Shown here: positions 26,474 through 36,105 of the stretch, in pieces
Layout: the number at the start of each line of letters is the position of its first letter
How positions within the stretch are numbered: the stretch's first letter is position 1
Origin: Betaproteobacteria bacterium
GTDB lineage: Bacteria; Pseudomonadota; Gammaproteobacteria; Burkholderiales; Casimicrobiaceae
NCBI GenBank assembly: GCA_013298145.1
Contig: JAAFJO010000001.1
Location: 62,001 to 126,000 of the forward strand
Length of the DNA: 64,000 nucleotides
Direction of reading: 5' to 3'
Notes under the pieces: generated by a model
Told to the model about the DNA's origin: nothing
The model's input: the letters and a program-made list of their open reading frames with translations, nothing else
The model's database searches: none
Translations under genes and position numbers: made by a program

Positions 26474-28033
26474 TCAGGCCCGTTGCGTCGCTTCGCGCCA
26501 CATCGCTTCTAGCGCGTCGGTCAAACTCTGTGCGAACTTGTCGGCTCGTGCCATCGGGGTTGCGAGGAAGCGTTCTCGAAGCAATTTCGGATCGGGAATC
26601 CACTTCGCCGGCGCGTTGCCAATATCGATCGCGGTGTTGATGTAATCATTCACGTCGGCGCGACAAAACTCACCGAATCCGACACTGTCCATTAAGGCAC
26701 CAGACTGCCTTGATACCGGTAGCTGCCCCCAAATGGAAAGTACAGGTCGCCCCATCGAGAGCGCATCGAAGGTTGACACGCCACCGTTGTACGGAAAGGA
26801 ATCCACTACAACGTCGACGTTGCGATAGGCGGCCAAGTGGTCTTTGTATCCGTCATTGCCAAGGAAGCGTATTTGATCGTCGCGAACACCGCGCGCAGAG
26901 AAATAGCCTCGATACTGACGCTGAAACTCCTGGCCTTCAAACATGCCGGCCTTGAGTGTCAGGCTGACCCCAGGAAGCGCCTTGAGAATTGAACCCCATG
27001 CGTCTAGTAACGGGCCATTATGTTTGTCGACACGGCCGAATGCGCCGAAGCGGACTTTACCGTTGAACTCTCGCGTCTCAAGGCCGATGGTGTCGAGCTC
27101 TGGATGAACGCAATACGGCAAGCGAAAGTGAGGTAGCCGCCAAATGCGTTCGGTGAAGTAGGCATCGAGGTCGGGGGGGTTTGAGTATGCGTCACCCAGC
27201 CAATAGTCCATGTTGGGGAGCCCAGTGGTGTTGAACCAATCGAGCCAACTGACCTGAATCGGTGCGATGCGCTCTGTTTGCCAGTGCAACGTGCCCGTCG
27301 GCGCGTGTCCGTCGAGATCAATCCAGACTTGAAACTTGCCCTTGAGCGCTTTGATTGCTTCGTGTGACGGCGCTGCGACGTGCTTCAGCCCGGCCAACCA
27401 GCTAGGCGACTCTTTCGACGATTCGGGCGTTCGGGTGTCCACCAAAGTTAGATCGATTCGCGCGGGGTCGAGGGCTGTCGCAACGCCAGGTAGCGTGGCG
27501 GAAAGAATCGCCCCATGGAAGTGACCGCTCACCATCGCGACACGCAGCGCAGAACCCGTGTCACCTCGCAAGGAAGTCGCGGTATCAACCGCGTTGGGGA
27601 AATTCCATGCGCTTACGCAGGCGTCGATCTCTTTCCGGATCTCGGCTGGCCCGTACGAGGCGATCGAGTGCAGGTGAACCAAGAGATTCGAATGAATTTT
27701 CATCCGCTTTGCCGGAAGATCACAGTATTCCAGCGCGCGCCTGACTGCCACAAGATACAGGTCCCACTCGTGGAGGTATCGGGCCGCGTTTGAAAGATTT
27801 GCCCAGCTAGTCCAAGCTGAAGGATCGAGCGACACGGCGGCTTGATATCGCTTGAGAGCGAAATCGAAGTCTCCTCTACGGATTGCGACGTCTCCGGCCG
27901 TATGTTCCGCCTTGCTCGAATTGGGCTGCGCTCGACGCCAGTCCGAAGCGGTACGCGCCGCCTCCTTCAACAGACCTTTCGAAAGTTGGTCATGAACCCG
28001 CGCTTCCCAAGGAGACGTTAAGAGTTGGGTCAT
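26474..28033 (-). CDS. TPR-containing GT41 (SPINDLY/OGT-like) glycosyltransferase
   Basis: 519 residues. An N-terminal TPR-like helical part (about 1-120) is followed by a two-lobe GT-B domain; LRVAMVSGHFHGA starts the first lobe and VVDSFPYNGGVSTFDALSMG (410-429) is the sugar-nucleotide loop typical of the family. GT41 enzymes put GlcNAc or hexose on Ser/Thr or, for HMW1C types, on Asn of proteins in the cytoplasm. It is the last gene of an apparent operon with a parvulin-like protein and a TPR-methyltransferase. The acceptor is not known from sequence. Confidence 0.85.
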   Translation of the reverse strand: MTQLLTSPWEARVHDQLSKGLLKEAARTASDWRRAQPNSSKAEHTAGDVAIRRGDFDFALKRYQAAVSLDPSAWTSWANLSNAARYLHEWDLYLVAVRRALEYCDLPAKRMKIHSNLLVHLHSIASYGPAEIRKEIDACVSAWNFPNAVDTATSLRGDTGSALRVAMVSGHFHGAILSATLPGVATALDPARIDLTLVDTRTPESSKESPSWLAGLKHVAAPSHEAIKALKGKFQVWIDLDGHAPTGTLHWQTERIAPIQVSWLDWFNTTGLPNMDYWLGDAYSNPPDLDAYFTERIWRLPHFRLPYCVHPELDTIGLETREFNGKVRFGAFGRVDKHNGPLLDAWGSILKALPGVSLTLKAGMFEGQEFQRQYRGYFSARGVRDDQIRFLGNDGYKDHLAAYRNVDVVVDSFPYNGGVSTFDALSMGRPVLSIWGQLPVSRQSGALMDSVGFGEFCRADVNDYINTAIDIGNAPAKWIPDPKLLRERFLATPMARADKFAQSLTDALEAMWREATQRA

Positions 28034-28084
28034 CGTCGGGTGAGCAAAGCTAGGTAAGCGCAGTAAGCCGGTGCGACAGGCCGC

Positions 28085-29443
28085 TTACGCGTCGAGTCGA
28101 TTTCGCTTCGCTACAACGAAGAGGCCGGCGAGATCGTTGCCGCCTTCTGTGCGGATTCGATCGCGCTTGAGTTCAGTAATCTCTAACCCGACCCCTTCAA
28201 GCGTTTCGCGCACGTACGCTTCTGACATTGCATAACGCGCACTGGCTCTTGCTGCGAAGTGCCCCTCGCTCTCCGTCGTTTCTTCGAAAGTAAAGAGAGC
28301 AATACCACCGGGTCTCAGAACCCGAGCGATGTGACTCATCGGTGATTCAAGTCGGCCCACATAGATGAACACATCTAAGGCTGCAATGACGTCGAATTGG
28401 GCGGCTTCCGTATCGCGCAGCACATCGTTGAGATCAGCTTGGTGGAATCGACCGTAGATATTCCAGCGCTCCGCTCGCTGCATCATGGGCAGCGAAAGGT
28501 CGACGCCCACTAGGGGGGTGTTCCATCGCCCCAGACAAAAGCCCAAAAGCCCAGTCCCGCAGCCAAGATCGAGAATAGCAGCGTTGCGTTTCGGGCTAAA
28601 TTGGGAAATGTGGCGCGCTGCCCACTCAGGGGCGCGGTAGCCCAGCGAGGTCAATAAGTGTGCGTCAAATCGATCGGCATAGCTGTCGAAAATCGATGTG
28701 ATCATGTCCGTTGGCTGGGTCTCAGGCGCATTACCTGAGCTCAGCGCGAGTAGGTATTGATAAGTGCTATTGTCGGGTTGTAATTTAACCAGCTGGGCGT
28801 AATCTTGAGCCGCCCCCGCTAAATCATTCGATTGCCTGCGTAGGCTTGCTCTGATGGCTAAGGCGTCTTCGAGATTCGGCGATCTTGAAATGACCAGATC
28901 GCAAAATGGCAGCGCCTGATCGTTCATCCCTCGCGCCCGGAAGTTCTCGGCGATTGCGAGCGCAACGCGATTATCGGACGGCCATGTTTTGTGCGCAGCT
29001 GCCAAACACTCTGCTGCTAGATCTAGATTGCCGACGTTGTTGGCGACAGTTGCGACTCGCTCGAGAACGCTGTAGCTCTGCCTGCTCCGAGGGTCGTTAA
29101 AAACGCTCGTGGCGATTTCCGCAGCAGCGGCGGTATCGCCATTGCGCAAAAGACACACGGCCCAGTCAATGCGCGCGGTAACGTTGTCAGGCGAAATCGC
29201 AAGCGCACGTTTAGCCGAAACTTCAGCCATCTGTGCGTTTCCCGCTACTTCGGCAAGGCGAGTTCCAAGGAGGTGTAGTCGCAAGTCATTTGCGCCCGCA
29301 TATCGCACTCGGTTGAGCTCTTCTGCCGCCTCTTGAAGTCTCCCGTGATCCAAATGGGTAGCGGCTTTGACAAGCACATCGCCGACCGGGTCATTTAGGT
29401 TCGCAAAGCTGGCGCGCGCAGAGACACTGCTTTGCTCGCTCAT
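28085..29443 (-). CDS. TPR-repeat methyltransferase
   Basis: 452 residues. TPR-like repeats fill about 20-235; then the segment FDSYADRFDAHLLTSLGYRA precedes the class I SAM-binding motif AAILDLGCGTGLLGF (288-302), and VLRPGGIALFTFEE is the post-motif III region. The FDxYAxxFDxHL stretch is typical of TPR-fused methyltransferases. Its start overlaps the stop of the parvulin-like gene by 4 nt, and the GT41 gene lies 51 nt downstream. The target is probably a protein or glycan; inference from neighbours. Confidence 0.8.
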   Translation of the reverse strand: MSEQSSVSARASFANLNDPVGDVLVKAATHLDHGRLQEAAEELNRVRYAGANDLRLHLLGTRLAEVAGNAQMAEVSAKRALAISPDNVTARIDWAVCLLRNGDTAAAAEIATSVFNDPRSRQSYSVLERVATVANNVGNLDLAAECLAAAHKTWPSDNRVALAIAENFRARGMNDQALPFCDLVISRSPNLEDALAIRASLRRQSNDLAGAAQDYAQLVKLQPDNSTYQYLLALSSGNAPETQPTDMITSIFDSYADRFDAHLLTSLGYRAPEWAARHISQFSPKRNAAILDLGCGTGLLGFCLGRWNTPLVGVDLSLPMMQRAERWNIYGRFHQADLNDVLRDTEAAQFDVIAALDVFIYVGRLESPMSHIARVLRPGGIALFTFEETTESEGHFAARASARYAMSEAYVRETLEGVGLEITELKRDRIRTEGGNDLAGLFVVAKRNRLDA

Positions 29444-30387
29444 CGCCGTCCCCGCACGGCGCTCTCTTTTGGAGGATCAAAGTGCTCGATTGGATTTGGC
29501 AAAAGTTTGTCTACCACGATCGCCCGCGCTGCTGCGGCAGCGGTTTTGCGGACACGGTCAATCTCATCTTCAGCGACTTCCTCGAACGGTCTTGTTGTGG
29601 GCGGTTGTCGCGAGTGGAATTTGACCATGCTGAACATTCCGCCAACGACATATGGGCCGTACACGTCGCCGGGTTTCGCATCTTGAAACACCCAACGCAG
29701 AATGCTCGGTTCGGTCTCTTGCGGCGTAACGCTGTAGCGAACCTGTGAGGCAGAGCGAGTGTTTTTGGCGGCGGAATAGCGCGCGGCGACCTGATCGAAG
29801 TCCTGGCCGGCGGCGAGTTCCTTTTGTGCTTTGGTGATTGAATTGATGGCGTTGTCGAAACCGGTTTCTGCTGGATTTATCAGCAGTACGCTTACTTCCG
29901 CTGACGAAGGTAAGCTGAATCGAATCGGATTCGCGAGATAGTTTTCGTAAGCGCGTTCGCGGAGCGCTTTCGGATTGGAATTAAGCTTTCCGAGTGCGCG
30001 TACTTCCTCAAGGTCAAGCAGCGCCGAGGCGCGTGCTATCCGTGTTGACAAATCCAGCCAAGCTCGTTCCGACTTCGACGTAGATTTTTCGAGTTTTGAG
30101 GCTTCTACCGCTTTAAGCCGAAGCAGCGACTCAGCTGCGGTTCGCCTCGCCTCATCGGCGAGCGCCTTGGAGGGCGCACTTGTGTTTGCCTCGATCTTGG
30201 GCAGTTGGTAGGTTGCGATCTCGCTTTCGCTTACCTTGTATGCACCTGAGGCGGCGACTATTGCGTTGTTTGTTGCTTCGCGGTTGGGTTGCGGTTTGGT
30301 TGCAGCGAGGACAGTTGTGAGCGGAAGTAGCGCGAGGGTTGCGCTTAGGCCGCCTATCAGCGTGACGTGGAGTTGACCTTGATTCAT
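29440..30387 (-). CDS. Parvulin-like peptidyl-prolyl isomerase, secreted
   Basis: 315 residues with an N-terminal signal sequence (about 8-28, ending VLAAT). The middle is charged and helical like the SurA/PpiD chaperone arm; about 165-275 resembles a divergent parvulin domain (AAGQDFDQVAARYSA, then GDVYGPYVVGGMFSMVKFHS). It would help fold exported proteins in the periplasm. First gene of a three-gene operon with the methyltransferase and GT41 enzyme, and directly downstream of the large secreted protein gene. Divergent, so the family call is moderate. Confidence 0.65.
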   Translation of the reverse strand: MNQGQLHVTLIGGLSATLALLPLTTVLAATKPQPNREATNNAIVAASGAYKVSESEIATYQLPKIEANTSAPSKALADEARRTAAESLLRLKAVEASKLEKSTSKSERAWLDLSTRIARASALLDLEEVRALGKLNSNPKALRERAYENYLANPIRFSLPSSAEVSVLLINPAETGFDNAINSITKAQKELAAGQDFDQVAARYSAAKNTRSASQVRYSVTPQETEPSILRWVFQDAKPGDVYGPYVVGGMFSMVKFHSRQPPTTRPFEEVAEDEIDRVRKTAAAAARAIVVDKLLPNPIEHFDPPKESAVRGRR

Positions 30388-30415
30388 ACGTAAGTGGGTT
30401 TACTCAAATGCGAAA

Positions 30416-30440
30416 CCTCATCTGAAAGCTTCAGATGAGG
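30416..30440 (-). terminator. Hairpin after the large secreted protein gene
   Basis: Perfect 10-bp arms CCTCATCTGA and TCAGATGAGG with a 5-nt loop, followed on the minus strand by GTTTCGCATTT. A second weaker hairpin (GACGGGCTT with AAGCCCGCCGTC) lies at about 30454-30482. The pair separates the large protein gene from the parvulin-like operon. The T-run is short, so it may be a partial terminator or a processing site. Confidence 0.5.
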
Positions 30441-30494
30441 TCCTGGTTGTGTCCGACGGGCTTTTGAAGAAGCCCGCCGTCAGTCGCGGATTGG

Positions 30495-33400
30495 TTAACG
30501 TGTGCCGTACTGTGAGCGCGGGCACTCGTTGTTTTCAAAGATACAGCTCACCTGACGGAGCACGAAATACCATCTTTCGCCGCTGTTCAGTCCTGGCGCA
30601 TTCGCGACGGTAGTAACGCTGTTTCCGACGACGGTTGTCACGGGAGTGCTCGCATCTGAAGCGATGAACTGCAACGCGCCCGATCCCGCTGCCCAAGTTG
30701 GCGGCAGATACGCGCTGACACGGGGATCGCCAATTGGATCGCTCGGCGCAAATCCCGGGCATTTTGTGAGATATCCATGGGTTTCGGTGTACTCGGACAA
30801 TACCGATGACCAGCGGACTTCGCCACGACCTGGCGCCGGTTGCCATCCGCCCGGCTCGAGAATCCAGTAGTGGATGCCGTTTGTGATCGGCACGGGCGTC
30901 CAGGAGTTCGGAACGGAGGAAATATAGGTCCCACGGAACGTGCCTTGCGCGGCCGGGCAGGCAGTCGTTTGCGCGTTTACCTGTAGGACGTGCTGGCCCG
31001 TCGCAGTTGTTGACTCTGTATTACGCGTTGCAGTTGCCTTGATCGTTGTGTTGATTGGCCCTATTGTGCTTGGAGCCATACCCGCAGCGGAGCAGGCCAA
31101 AACTAGGCTAGTTTGCGAAGTCGAGGATGAGCAAGACGGCGCGCTGAGCCACGCGGGGCGTGAGCTGGGTGGATCGAAGTCGCACGAGAGCTGATTAGGC
31201 TGCAGCGGCGCACCGATTTGGCAGCCAAACGTGTACGTGTAATTAGCACCTGCCACTACGGACGTTGACGCCGTTATCGTAACCGTTGGTTGTGGGAGCG
31301 GTAGGTTACTGAAAACGACAGCGCGGTTGTTATTCGGATTGTTATCGAGCGCGGCAGCGCCATCGACCGCGAGCGCACTTACCTCAGTTAGCGTGCGCGC
31401 ACCGTCTAGGACAAGGCTACACGCCGTCGGACTTCCCGTTGGACCGCACACCGTGCCCGGCGCGCTTCCATTCTGGTTGAACGCGACATCGGCCGTTGAA
31501 TCTGCCCCAGTTGAATACTTGAGTGTGATCCGACACTTCGCGTCTGCGGGCACGGCCTGTGTGCCGTTTTCTCGAGTACAGCTTACGTTATTACTGCCGC
31601 TCCCCGTTGGAGGGGCGCTCCAGAGCGTTCGATCAGCTGCGATATCGTAAAACGCAGGTGCCGCGTAGCTCGCGGTCGCACAAGTTGGCGCTGCGCATCC
31701 GTAGATCGGAGCGGTTGTAGCGCTTGATCCACTCGCAGCACTAATACTACCGGCAATTCCCCCGCTTCCAGGTCTGGGTGTGAGGTTGACAGTTATCGTT
31801 TTCGGAGCCGATAGTGTCACGCTTTCCGCGAGGATTGTGCACACTGCTTGGGCGTCGGCTGTTGCTGTTCCGGGCGTTGAAGCACAGGCCAGGTTATCGA
31901 CTTGCGCAGTTATGACCGTGTTTGGGGGCGATTTGAGCCACACATAACCTGGACCTGTGGTCTGCGCCGTCGCTGGTGGGGTCACTGTGAGCGAGTAAGC
32001 TTGCGGCGTGCCCACGATGGGCGCAGCGGTAGCGGGTGATACGAACTGAAGTGCGGGTGCGACCCAAGGTCGACCGAGCGTGACTCGACGCCTAAACGCC
32101 ACTGTCACGTCATTAACGGTATCGTTGGCATTGTCTTCACCAGCAATCCGACACGTGTTGTCTGCGGTGAACGCGCTGGTTGTCGTTGCACAAAATGCGA
32201 CGTCCACGTCACCAGTCGCGCTGGAACCGAATTCGAGTACCTTATTTTCGGATCCCGACAAATTTACAGTTTGGTCGCTCGCCTTTTCGGAGTTGAATTG
32301 TCCAACTCTCCAAGCTCTGTACCGAACGGTTGTGGCGCTACCCTGGTTCGTAATCTGCGCTCCGATCCGAACTTGGTTGGAAGTAACCGAAAAGGTTGGG
32401 TTCGTCAACGCTAGCGGGGACTGTGCGGGCGGCGGTGGAGGAGGCGGAGGCGGAGGAGGCGGTGGCGGCGGAGGTGGGGGCGGCGGAGGTGGGGCTGCGA
32501 CCTCGGTGAGCGTTGCCGTCGTCGAAGCGGAGAAGCGGGTATCCGCTTCGTTCGCGGATGCTACTGAGCAACGCTGACCGGTTAAATCGGTAGTTACGCA
32601 ATAGCGGAATTCAAAAGTACCGTCGGACAAAGTGGCCTGAAACACCAAATTCTGCGCGCGCGATTGCGATGCGGTAAACGAAGCGACGCGCGAGTCTGTG
32701 GAGGTAGTCCAAGCCGACGTACCCGTCAGGCGGTACTGGAACAACGTTGCCAGATTGAGCGGCACGGCAGCCGATTCGGAAAGCGAAAGGGGAGCGGATA
32801 TCGTGGCGGATACACCTCTTGGTGTTACTCGCGGCGTACCAAGGTCTAGGCTGTTAAATGACGAGTTCTGTGCGCTAGTTGGGATCTGGAACGTGTCACA
32901 TCCGGTAGCGGGAACGGCTCGTGCCTCACAAAACTCTGGAAGTTCGTGGTCGACGTTACCCACCTGGTGTGCGAACGCTTTCATAAGCGCCCCTGCACTC
33001 GCAGATCCCGCGTATGCCAAGGTTACGTTGGTTTGTCCCGCCGCAAGCGTACAAAACATCAGCGCGCCCGTTGCAGGCTGAGTGGGTGCAAACGCGCAGC
33101 CCGCAGGTGGGTTAACGAAGGACACCGGCGCTGGCGCAAGCAAGCTTAGTTTTGTCTGCAGCGACGGGTTTCCGTTTGAGATTTGCGCCGAAACGGTCGA
33201 GCTCGTTGTTCCAGCACTCAATGCGGTGCCGGCAGCGTATCCGCTGTTCGGTACGCAAAAGGCAATGTGCTCGACGTCGTATTGATTGGCTTTTAGCGCG
33301 CCGATTGAGGCCCATCGGTCAACTAGGCGATGGTCTTGGCGTGTTGCATGGAAGAGTCGCCACACAGGTCGAAGGCCACTTGCGCAGCTTCCACCGACGC

Positions 33401-34013
33401 GTCGGCCAGCTTCGATTCGTGTGTTTGATTCAACCACATCCGCAAGCACATACTCAGCGTCCGCGATGAACGGCGCACCCGCAGCCTGACTCGCAGTACA
33501 TAGCGCAGCTAGATCTTCGCTAGAGGTGGAATAAAAATGTCTTGCCGAGAAGGATTGACCGACTTTCGCGCCTAGAAATGTTCGGATCAATCCTCGTGTC
33601 ACCGCCCCGGCGGGCGCAGCTTCGCCCGCCCTGAGCCGCACGTCGTCAGACGAACGTCGCTCAAACTGGTCAGGAAGACTATTCAGAGCCGCTACTTCTG
33701 CGGAACAACCCGCGTAGACGTAGATATTTCCGGGCTTGAATAGGTAAGCACTCAGTCCCGTCGGTTCAGCGCACTCGCGGGCGCGGGTCGGCGTGGGGCA
33801 CGTTTGCGCGTGTATAACGCCGACGCTTGGGAGGAAAATTGCTGCGGCTATGGCGGCAACAATTGGCCTCATGGACAGTTGCGGCCCGCTCTGCGGACGA
33901 GCGCTAGAAGGGGATTCGGAACAACGCCGTGGGTCACTCAAGGTGGGCGAAGCTTTGGATTCGTGAAGGTGGGTTATTCTTTTTTCGCGCAAGTGACTGG
34001 TTCCTAACCTCAT
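30495..34013 (-). CDS. Large secreted protein with DUF5648-like and Ig-like regions and a polyproline linker
   Basis: 1172 residues from the ATG at 34013, which has AAAGGAG 6 nt upstream; a signal peptide (MRPIVAAIAAAIFLPSVGVI then HAQ) begins only 47 residues later, so translation could also start at 33872. About 50-260 after the signal resembles DUF5648 (RHFYSTSSEDLAALC, PVWRLFHATRQDHRLVDRW). Beta-rich Thr/Ser/Ala repeats surround 22 prolines; the C-terminal half has DUF11-like Ig segments (DNNPNNNRAVVF). Several N-x-S/T sites occur (TNVT, QNSS, VNLS, VNLT, NNVS, INTT). Lies between a type II secretion operon and modification enzymes; likely cell-surface or secreted. Confidence 0.75.
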   Translation of the reverse strand: MRLGTSHLREKRITHLHESKASPTLSDPRRCSESPSSARPQSGPQLSMRPIVAAIAAAIFLPSVGVIHAQTCPTPTRARECAEPTGLSAYLFKPGNIYVYAGCSAEVAALNSLPDQFERRSSDDVRLRAGEAAPAGAVTRGLIRTFLGAKVGQSFSARHFYSTSSEDLAALCTASQAAGAPFIADAEYVLADVVESNTRIEAGRRVGGSCASGLRPVWRLFHATRQDHRLVDRWASIGALKANQYDVEHIAFCVPNSGYAAGTALSAGTTSSTVSAQISNGNPSLQTKLSLLAPAPVSFVNPPAGCAFAPTQPATGALMFCTLAAGQTNVTLAYAGSASAGALMKAFAHQVGNVDHELPEFCEARAVPATGCDTFQIPTSAQNSSFNSLDLGTPRVTPRGVSATISAPLSLSESAAVPLNLATLFQYRLTGTSAWTTSTDSRVASFTASQSRAQNLVFQATLSDGTFEFRYCVTTDLTGQRCSVASANEADTRFSASTTATLTEVAAPPPPPPPPPPPPPPPPPPPPPPAQSPLALTNPTFSVTSNQVRIGAQITNQGSATTVRYRAWRVGQFNSEKASDQTVNLSGSENKVLEFGSSATGDVDVAFCATTTSAFTADNTCRIAGEDNANDTVNDVTVAFRRRVTLGRPWVAPALQFVSPATAAPIVGTPQAYSLTVTPPATAQTTGPGYVWLKSPPNTVITAQVDNLACASTPGTATADAQAVCTILAESVTLSAPKTITVNLTPRPGSGGIAGSISAASGSSATTAPIYGCAAPTCATASYAAPAFYDIAADRTLWSAPPTGSGSNNVSCTRENGTQAVPADAKCRITLKYSTGADSTADVAFNQNGSAPGTVCGPTGSPTACSLVLDGARTLTEVSALAVDGAAALDNNPNNNRAVVFSNLPLPQPTVTITASTSVVAGANYTYTFGCQIGAPLQPNQLSCDFDPPSSRPAWLSAPSCSSSTSQTSLVLACSAAGMAPSTIGPINTTIKATATRNTESTTATGQHVLQVNAQTTACPAAQGTFRGTYISSVPNSWTPVPITNGIHYWILEPGGWQPAPGRGEVRWSSVLSEYTETHGYLTKCPGFAPSDPIGDPRVSAYLPPTWAAGSGALQFIASDASTPVTTVVGNSVTTVANAPGLNSGERWYFVLRQVSCIFENNECPRSQYGTR
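32427..32492 (-). repeat. Polyproline tract of 22 codons
   Basis: Twenty-two consecutive proline codons with all four CCN forms mixed, so it is not a simple DNA triplet expansion. It links the DUF5648-like/N-terminal half of the large secreted protein to its Ig-like C-terminal half. Translation through it would require elongation factor P. The reverse strand reads as polyglycine in a false ORF. Confidence 0.95.
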
Positions 34014-34355
34014 CTGGTACTCCTTTGCTCGCACATACCGCCTGCTCCTGTTTATGAGCCGACTGCATTGCGTAGCCGCTGCCGTTAGATCCCCCATAAT
34101 CATTTTAAGCGATTTACGATAGGGGTAGGCGTATTAACCAACTGCGTTCGTTGCCGTTAGCGAGTCTTGTCTTCCGGTGACGTGCGACACATTGACATCG
34201 GAGCTTTCTAGTCAACGTGGCTGTGGCGCAAGTGCGCGGAACGTTGGTCTCTGCGTTCGCGCCGCTCGAATTGAGGCTGCCGCAACCGTTTTGAGCGCTC
34301 GCGCCCGACATCACCACGAGAGCCGAACTAGTAAGACAGATGTTGCATAAAAAAA
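34014..34355. other. Intergenic region between the two secreted protein genes
   Basis: About 340 nt with no convincing gene. It carries the Shine-Dalgarno site of the large protein gene (34020-34026 on the minus strand) and ends at the terminator of the upstream 514-residue protein gene. Open frames here are shadows. A promoter for the large protein gene would have to lie in this stretch; I could not single one out. Confidence 0.5.
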
Positions 34356-34372
34356 GGGGAGCGTTGCTCCCC
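34356..34372 (-). terminator. Strong terminator after the 514-residue secreted protein gene
   Basis: GGGGAGC/GCTCCCC stem of 7 bp with a 3-nt loop; on the minus strand AAAAGGGGAGCAACGCTCCC continues into a run of seven T (34349-34355 as A on the plus strand). It is about 50 nt after the stop codon. Textbook intrinsic terminator form. Confidence 0.9.
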
Positions 34373-34424
34373 TTTTCTCTAAGGATCAACGGCAATTGCT
34401 TACCGCTGACTCTCTCACCAACTA

Positions 34425-35969
34425 CTACTGAACGCGACGTACAGCGTGAAGCGGTTGAGCTTCTGCGTAGTTGTTCAGCGGAAGTGCCGGGCTCGACGAG
34501 ACGCGGAATACCGCTGCCTTGAAGCCGAGCACTGGAAGACCGAACACAGTTACTGGTCCAGCTGCGCCGGTTGGGTTGAACGAACCAAGTGCCGTACCCG
34601 TCAAGCGTTGGCCAGCCTGGTTGAAGGCGATTTCCAACCAACCGTTACTGTTGCGTGCGTGGTTACCGAGATACCAGAGGTTGTTCGTCGACTGAAGAAC
34701 ACCCGATGCACCCGTACCTTTGCCGAACGAAATAACGGTCGACTCGAAGCAAAGTGAGTTAGGCGTAGCTCCTGGAGGCTGTGGCGAGAATCCGAGACGG
34801 CTTGTCTCGCGATCTTCTTCACGGCTTGTCGAGGTCGGGAGCACTTGCTCACATGCGTTCAGGTTTGCAGCACTCCACATCGCTGTGAATGGAGCGAGCG
34901 CGCCAGCTGGCGATGGGCCAACTTGACCGTGTGGGTCACCCGAAGTGGTCAACCAAGTAGCACGGTTAACGAAGTAGTGCTTAGCAGGCATCGTCACAAC
35001 CCAGTCAGTCGTGTGAGCCGTCAGGTTCGTGGTGTCAACGCTGTATTCGCCAACGATACGCTCAGCCATGTTAGCCATTGCGAATGATTGGGCCGCACCC
35101 AAAACGCCACTTGCAGTTGGCTGAACTTGGATCACGCGATTGTTGCCGTCGGTGATGACTGCAGACGTCGCGTTGTGATCGCCAAAGTTAGGGTTAGCAG
35201 ACGAAGGCGAGAAGATCACGCCTGGACGAGCAAAACCACCATAAGCGGTTGCACCGTAACCAATACCTGTACCGCCAGTTTTCGTAGCCGACAGATCGAT
35301 AATAGCCGCGCCGCCGAAGAGACCACCAGTTGGGGCCTGAACGTTTGCGCTACCAGTCAAGCCGGAAACGAGCGAACAGTTAGCAGGGCGACCGGTTGCT
35401 GGATCATGCTTGATAGCGTTGTACAGGGCATTACCTTCTGGCACGTTCGCCATCGAGATAACTTCCATGTAGCCTTCGAGCGTACGGTCAAGATCTTGCG
35501 CTGCGCCAGTGCGGCCGGCAAGGCTGTCAACACGCTGGTAGTCGAACGGGAAGAAAGGCTGGCCGTAGAGCCCAGCAGATGGGTTCAACGCCCAGTCAGC
35601 CTTGACAGGATCGGTACAGCTTGTGTCGTTCGTGTAAAGAACCGAGCCACCTGCCTCGCGAGTAACTTGACCAGTCCATACATCGTATGGCGAGAGGTAC
35701 AGGTTAAAGTCGAGCACGTCGTTCGAGTTTTTGCCCTCACGGAAACGCACTTTGACGACCTTGCCGAGCGTCGTGGTGTTGACGATGCTGACGAACGTCT
35801 TCTGGTCGCCGCGAGCCGTGTAGTAAGGGTAAATCAACGCTTCGCCGAGGCCATCAGCACTCAATACGATCGAACCTACCTGTGCAGTTTGCGCAAACGC
35901 GCCGCCCGCGAGCATCGCGCATCCAGACGCGACCGCAGTTGCGAGAAGATTTTTCTTAAATGTAGTCAT
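34425..35969 (-). CDS. Secreted protein of unknown function, probably abundant surface protein
   Basis: 514 residues with a clear signal peptide (MTTFKKNLLATAVASGCAML, cut near AFAQ at 27). The mature start has ALIYPYYTARGDQKTFVSIV and then VLDFNLYLSPYDVWTGQVTR, a recurring pattern in uncharacterised betaproteobacterial exported proteins I have seen but cannot name. It is Ala/Gly/Asn/Thr-rich and beta-like, with N-x-T/S sites (VNTT, TNDT, NCS, NAT, NLT). It has its own sigma70-like promoter and a strong terminator, so it is a single, probably highly expressed unit. A surface layer or secreted coat role is a guess. Confidence 0.75.
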   Translation of the reverse strand: MTTFKKNLLATAVASGCAMLAGGAFAQTAQVGSIVLSADGLGEALIYPYYTARGDQKTFVSIVNTTTLGKVVKVRFREGKNSNDVLDFNLYLSPYDVWTGQVTREAGGSVLYTNDTSCTDPVKADWALNPSAGLYGQPFFPFDYQRVDSLAGRTGAAQDLDRTLEGYMEVISMANVPEGNALYNAIKHDPATGRPANCSLVSGLTGSANVQAPTGGLFGGAAIIDLSATKTGGTGIGYGATAYGGFARPGVIFSPSSANPNFGDHNATSAVITDGNNRVIQVQPTASGVLGAAQSFAMANMAERIVGEYSVDTTNLTAHTTDWVVTMPAKHYFVNRATWLTTSGDPHGQVGPSPAGALAPFTAMWSAANLNACEQVLPTSTSREEDRETSRLGFSPQPPGATPNSLCFESTVISFGKGTGASGVLQSTNNLWYLGNHARNSNGWLEIAFNQAGQRLTGTALGSFNPTGAAGPVTVFGLPVLGFKAAVFRVSSSPALPLNNYAEAQPLHAVRRVQ

Positions 35970-36076
35970 AAGACCTGAGTCTCCATTAGAGAACTTGTTG
36001 ATAGAACTGAAGAACCAACAGCAATGCGTATTTTTATAAAAACTTAGAAATAACCAGTAGCATGCTTATGAACTAA

Positions 36077-36105
36077 ATTGTGCCGGCTTTGTTTAGAGCT
36101 GTCAA
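36077..36105 (-). promoter_or_regulatory. Sigma70-like promoter of the 514-residue secreted protein gene
   Basis: On the minus strand a perfect TTGACA (36100-36105) is followed after 17 nt by CACAAT (36077-36082), four of six matches to TATAAT with the key A and T kept. It would give a leader of about 100 nt before the ATG at 35969, and the leader has a GGAG site 12 nt upstream of the start. Spacing is optimal. Predicted from sequence only. Confidence 0.6.

Noticed and set aside
32080..32577. Polyglycine protein on the plus strand
   Set aside because: Exact antisense of the polyproline tract in the large secreted protein.
35088..35978. Long plus-strand frame (296 codons) opposite the 514-residue secreted protein
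   Set aside because: It lies fully antisense to a gene with signal peptide, promoter and terminator; composition is Arg/Val-rich shadow and no start signal is seen.
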